Assembly: GCA_045661225.1 (NCBI GenBank)
Contig: JAZRFF010000011.1
Span: 1 to 52,433, forward strand
From: HGM04593 sp045661225
Lineage (GTDB): Bacteria > Bacteroidota > Bacteroidia > Bacteroidales > Bacteroidaceae
Length of the DNA stretch: 52,433 bases
Direction: 5' to 3'
The position numbers and the translations under genes are program-made. The notes under the pieces were generated by a model that was given only the letters and a program-made list of their open reading frames with translations, had not been told where the DNA came from and made no database searches. Within the stretch, counting starts at the first letter, position 1; every line of letters begins with the position of its first letter. Shown piece by piece: positions 50,760 to 52,433 of this stretch.

Positions 50760-52052
50760 TTACTCACAAACAGGACGTATGCAAAAACCGTATTGATAAC
50801 CGGCCATACCCAAAGTGCTTATGTATAAAATCCAAGCGCTATTGCCTTCGTATCTTGAGCTAGACCAATAGAAACATTTACTGCCAATGTGAATGAATTC
50901 TGTGTCATCTCGCCCTCCCGCAGCAGGAAGGAAGAGGCTGTTGCCATTCGAACCGGTTATTTTATAACCTATTACTCCGTTTTGAGTAGTCCAAGTCCAT
51001 GTGCATTTTTCCAATAGTTCTTCTAATTCATTTTTTGTGGGAATGCGCCAGTTTCCACCCCATTTCATATGGGCAACATCCTCTATGGGTTTATTGTAGA
51101 TGTTGCTATACAAATTATAAGTCTTGAAATCATATTTGTTTTTTTCTTCGGTTTCACCCCAAGCATAGTAACCACCGAATTCTTCTGGTGTTGAGGCGCC
51201 GACATTAAAAGAAGCCCACTTTACAGAAAGACCAAGGTCTATTGCCTCAACAGTAGGCAAATTAAACTTCGCTGTTAAAGCAATATTCTCAGTCACTGTA
51301 AATGTATATTCTGCATCAATACTTACAGGAGATTCTTCATCTGTAATATACCAACCGATAAAATTGCAATTTTTATATGTAGTAGCAATAACGGTAACTT
51401 CTGTATCAGGCAGAAAAGCTTTACATACCCCGTCGGCATCTTTAATAGTGGCATTGCCATTTCCTGTGCTTCGAACTGTTACAATAGGACGCTTGCTGAA
51501 CTGTCCTGTCAATATTATGTTCTCTGTTGCCGTGAATGTGTAGACCTTTTCGGTACTTATAGGTGTTTCTGAATCTCCGACAAACCAACCTACAAAATAA
51601 TAATTTTCATTGGGAGTTGCAATAACAGTTACTTCTGTACCAAGTATAATCGGCATGGAATTTCCGGCAGTTCCGTTAAAAGACACACGGCCATTACCTC
51701 CGCTGCGAATTGTAATGTTTGAGAGTCTGGCAAATCTCGCTGTCAATGTAACACTTTCCGAAGTGGTGAATGTAAAAGCGGCATCTGTACTTATAGGGCT
51801 TTCCGTTCCATCAATATACCAACCAACGAATGCCCAACCATCATCTGGCGTAGCAACGACTTCCACGCGATTACCAATAAGCATATTTACAGATGTACCG
51901 ATATAATCTGTTATGGAAACAGTACCATTGCCCTCACTCTTTACGGTTATCTTGCAGATGTTTGGGTCTAATTCGTCCTCATTATTACATGATATAAAGA
52001 GTGATGAAAAGAAAACCAATAACCCAAGAAGTATTGAAACGTGTTTTTTCAT
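50760..52052 (-). CDS. Lipoprotein with InlB-type repeats and a FISUMP domain
   Basis: A 430-residue lipoprotein; the ATG at 52050-52052 gives the signal MKKHVSILLGLLVFFSSLFISC with cysteine 22, followed by NNEDELD, which suggests surface display. Three repeats of about 75 residues follow (residues about 32-275), each with the pattern GNGxxxI...VEVVATPDDGWAFVGWY...LTARF, the divergent InlB B-repeat (Flg_new-type) domain. The last 150 residues are a FISUMP domain (AIDLGLSVKWASFNVGAS, YYAWGETEEK, WRIPTKNELEELL, ending GFCIRPVCE), frequent in Bacteroidales and Fibrobacter surface proteins. Probable role: surface adhesin or glycan-binding protein. The upstream frame to 52100 is not used. Confidence 0.88.
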   Translation of the reverse strand: MKKHVSILLGLLVFFSSLFISCNNEDELDPNICKITVKSEGNGTVSITDYIGTSVNMLIGNRVEVVATPDDGWAFVGWYIDGTESPISTDAAFTFTTSESVTLTARFARLSNITIRSGGNGRVSFNGTAGNSMPIILGTEVTVIATPNENYYFVGWFVGDSETPISTEKVYTFTATENIILTGQFSKRPIVTVRSTGNGNATIKDADGVCKAFLPDTEVTVIATTYKNCNFIGWYITDEESPVSIDAEYTFTVTENIALTAKFNLPTVEAIDLGLSVKWASFNVGASTPEEFGGYYAWGETEEKNKYDFKTYNLYSNIYNKPIEDVAHMKWGGNWRIPTKNELEELLEKCTWTWTTQNGVIGYKITGSNGNSLFLPAAGGRDDTEFIHIGSKCFYWSSSRYEGNSAWILYISTLGMAGYQYGFCIRPVCE

Positions 52053-52136
52053 ATTTGTTTTATTTAATTTAATTCTTTTGTCGTAAAGTATATGAATCAC
52101 GCTCTAATGTTTTTCGGTTACCTGGTTTTATAAAAA

Positions 52137-52235
52137 CAAAAAAGCGTGAGGGTTCCATTCCTGTTACCCGTCCCGCTTTTCGAGGCCTTCGCATTGCCTA
52201 TCAATGTAGAACGAGCAACGCAGAAGCCTCACGCT
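52137..52235 (-). ncRNA. Candidate small RNA or leader with terminator
   Basis: On the reverse strand AGCGTGAGG (52235-52227) pairs with CCTCACGCT (52151-52143) and is followed by TTTTTTGTTTTT. Between them lies GCGTTGC with GCAATGC (52221-52215 and 52197-52191) and a GGGT...ACCC stem. The closing pair plus T-run make it a terminated RNA of about 95 nt upstream of the lipoprotein gene. It lacks the conserved core of SRP RNA and the T-loop of tRNA. Confidence 0.45.
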
Positions 52236-52433
52236 GATATGTATATAACAAACCATTATACCAATAGTTGAAAGGTGTATAAACACCACGACTAATGATG
52301 TAATTGGCATGCATAAACACACCATAAGGCATCTACCGTTGCTACAATCTTGACATTGATTTAGAAGTTGCGAAGTTCCGAAAAGCCAAGAAAGAGCGTT
52401 AGTAAACGCTTTTCAATAAAAAATACATACACC
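52236..52433. other. Right edge, no gene seen
   Basis: About 200 bp without a supported gene. A small hairpin GCGTT-AGTA-AACGC occurs near 52397-52410. AT-rich. Confidence 0.5.

Noticed and set aside
52137..52235. SRP (4.5S) RNA
   Set aside because: Size and rod shape are similar, but the conserved GGAA-capped asymmetric loop region of SRP RNA is not seen.

Overview
This window looks like a chromosome segment from a gut-type Bacteroidales bacterium (Bacteroides/Prevotella/Muribaculaceae-like). The supporting signs are promoters of the TTTG-N19/20-TAnnTTTG type, an almost complete lack of Shine-Dalgarno sequences, surface-type lipoproteins with acidic residues after the lipobox cysteine, BspA-like leucine-rich repeat proteins, C-terminal sorting tails of the form YDLxGRR...GIYIxNGKK, and a FISUMP-domain lipoprotein. 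No rRNA, tRNA or CRISPR array was found.

Layout. 1-800: the 3' end of a small GEWGNLW-tailed protein and an 85-bp tandem repeat. 804-5795: a very large secreted enzyme that fuses a GH123 beta-N-acetylgalactosaminidase to a GH33 sialidase. 6111-14404: mostly housekeeping genes (YihY-type membrane protein, groES-groEL, a rhamnose catabolic pair rhaB-rhaD, a small HTH protein, a cyclophilin). 15079-22781: a 2144-residue BspA-like surface protein, a second GEWGNLW small protein and a lipocalin-like surface lipoprotein, followed by an iron-dependent alcohol dehydrogenase. 24606-32295: three lipoproteins, an unknown membrane-anchored protein, and a two-gene module made of an HTH/beta-domain protein and a membrane Ser/Thr kinase whose extracytoplasmic part is a BspA-type LRR domain. 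32338-34300: an acyltransferase, a STAS-like protein and a truncated GHKL ATPase. 34300-43180: an AT-rich accessory zone with a secreted protein, a four-TM protein, an 849-residue LRR protein, an IS1595-family insertion sequence and several decayed genes. 43180-45046: a second, divergently arranged copy of the HTH-protein/kinase module. 45168-50683: a defence-like cluster (a Fic protein with an altered active site, a candidate structured RNA in front of a PD-(D/E)XK nuclease gene, a small helical protein, a GNAT-like protein, an AbiH protein). 50760-52433: an InlB-repeat/FISUMP lipoprotein and a candidate small RNA.

How the parts fit. The left half serves host-glycan use (GalNAc and sialic acid removal, rhamnose catabolism) and surface display. 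The right half is a variable region rich in surface proteins, signalling kinases, defence genes, repeats and pseudogenes. The most unusual items are: (1) the duplicated HTH-protein plus membrane-kinase module, one copy of which puts an LRR ectodomain on a bacterial kinase; (2) a dispersed palindromic element that repeatedly sits directly upstream of a Bacteroidales -7 box; (3) the GH123-GH33 fusion; and (4) the candidate RNA in front of the nuclease gene.
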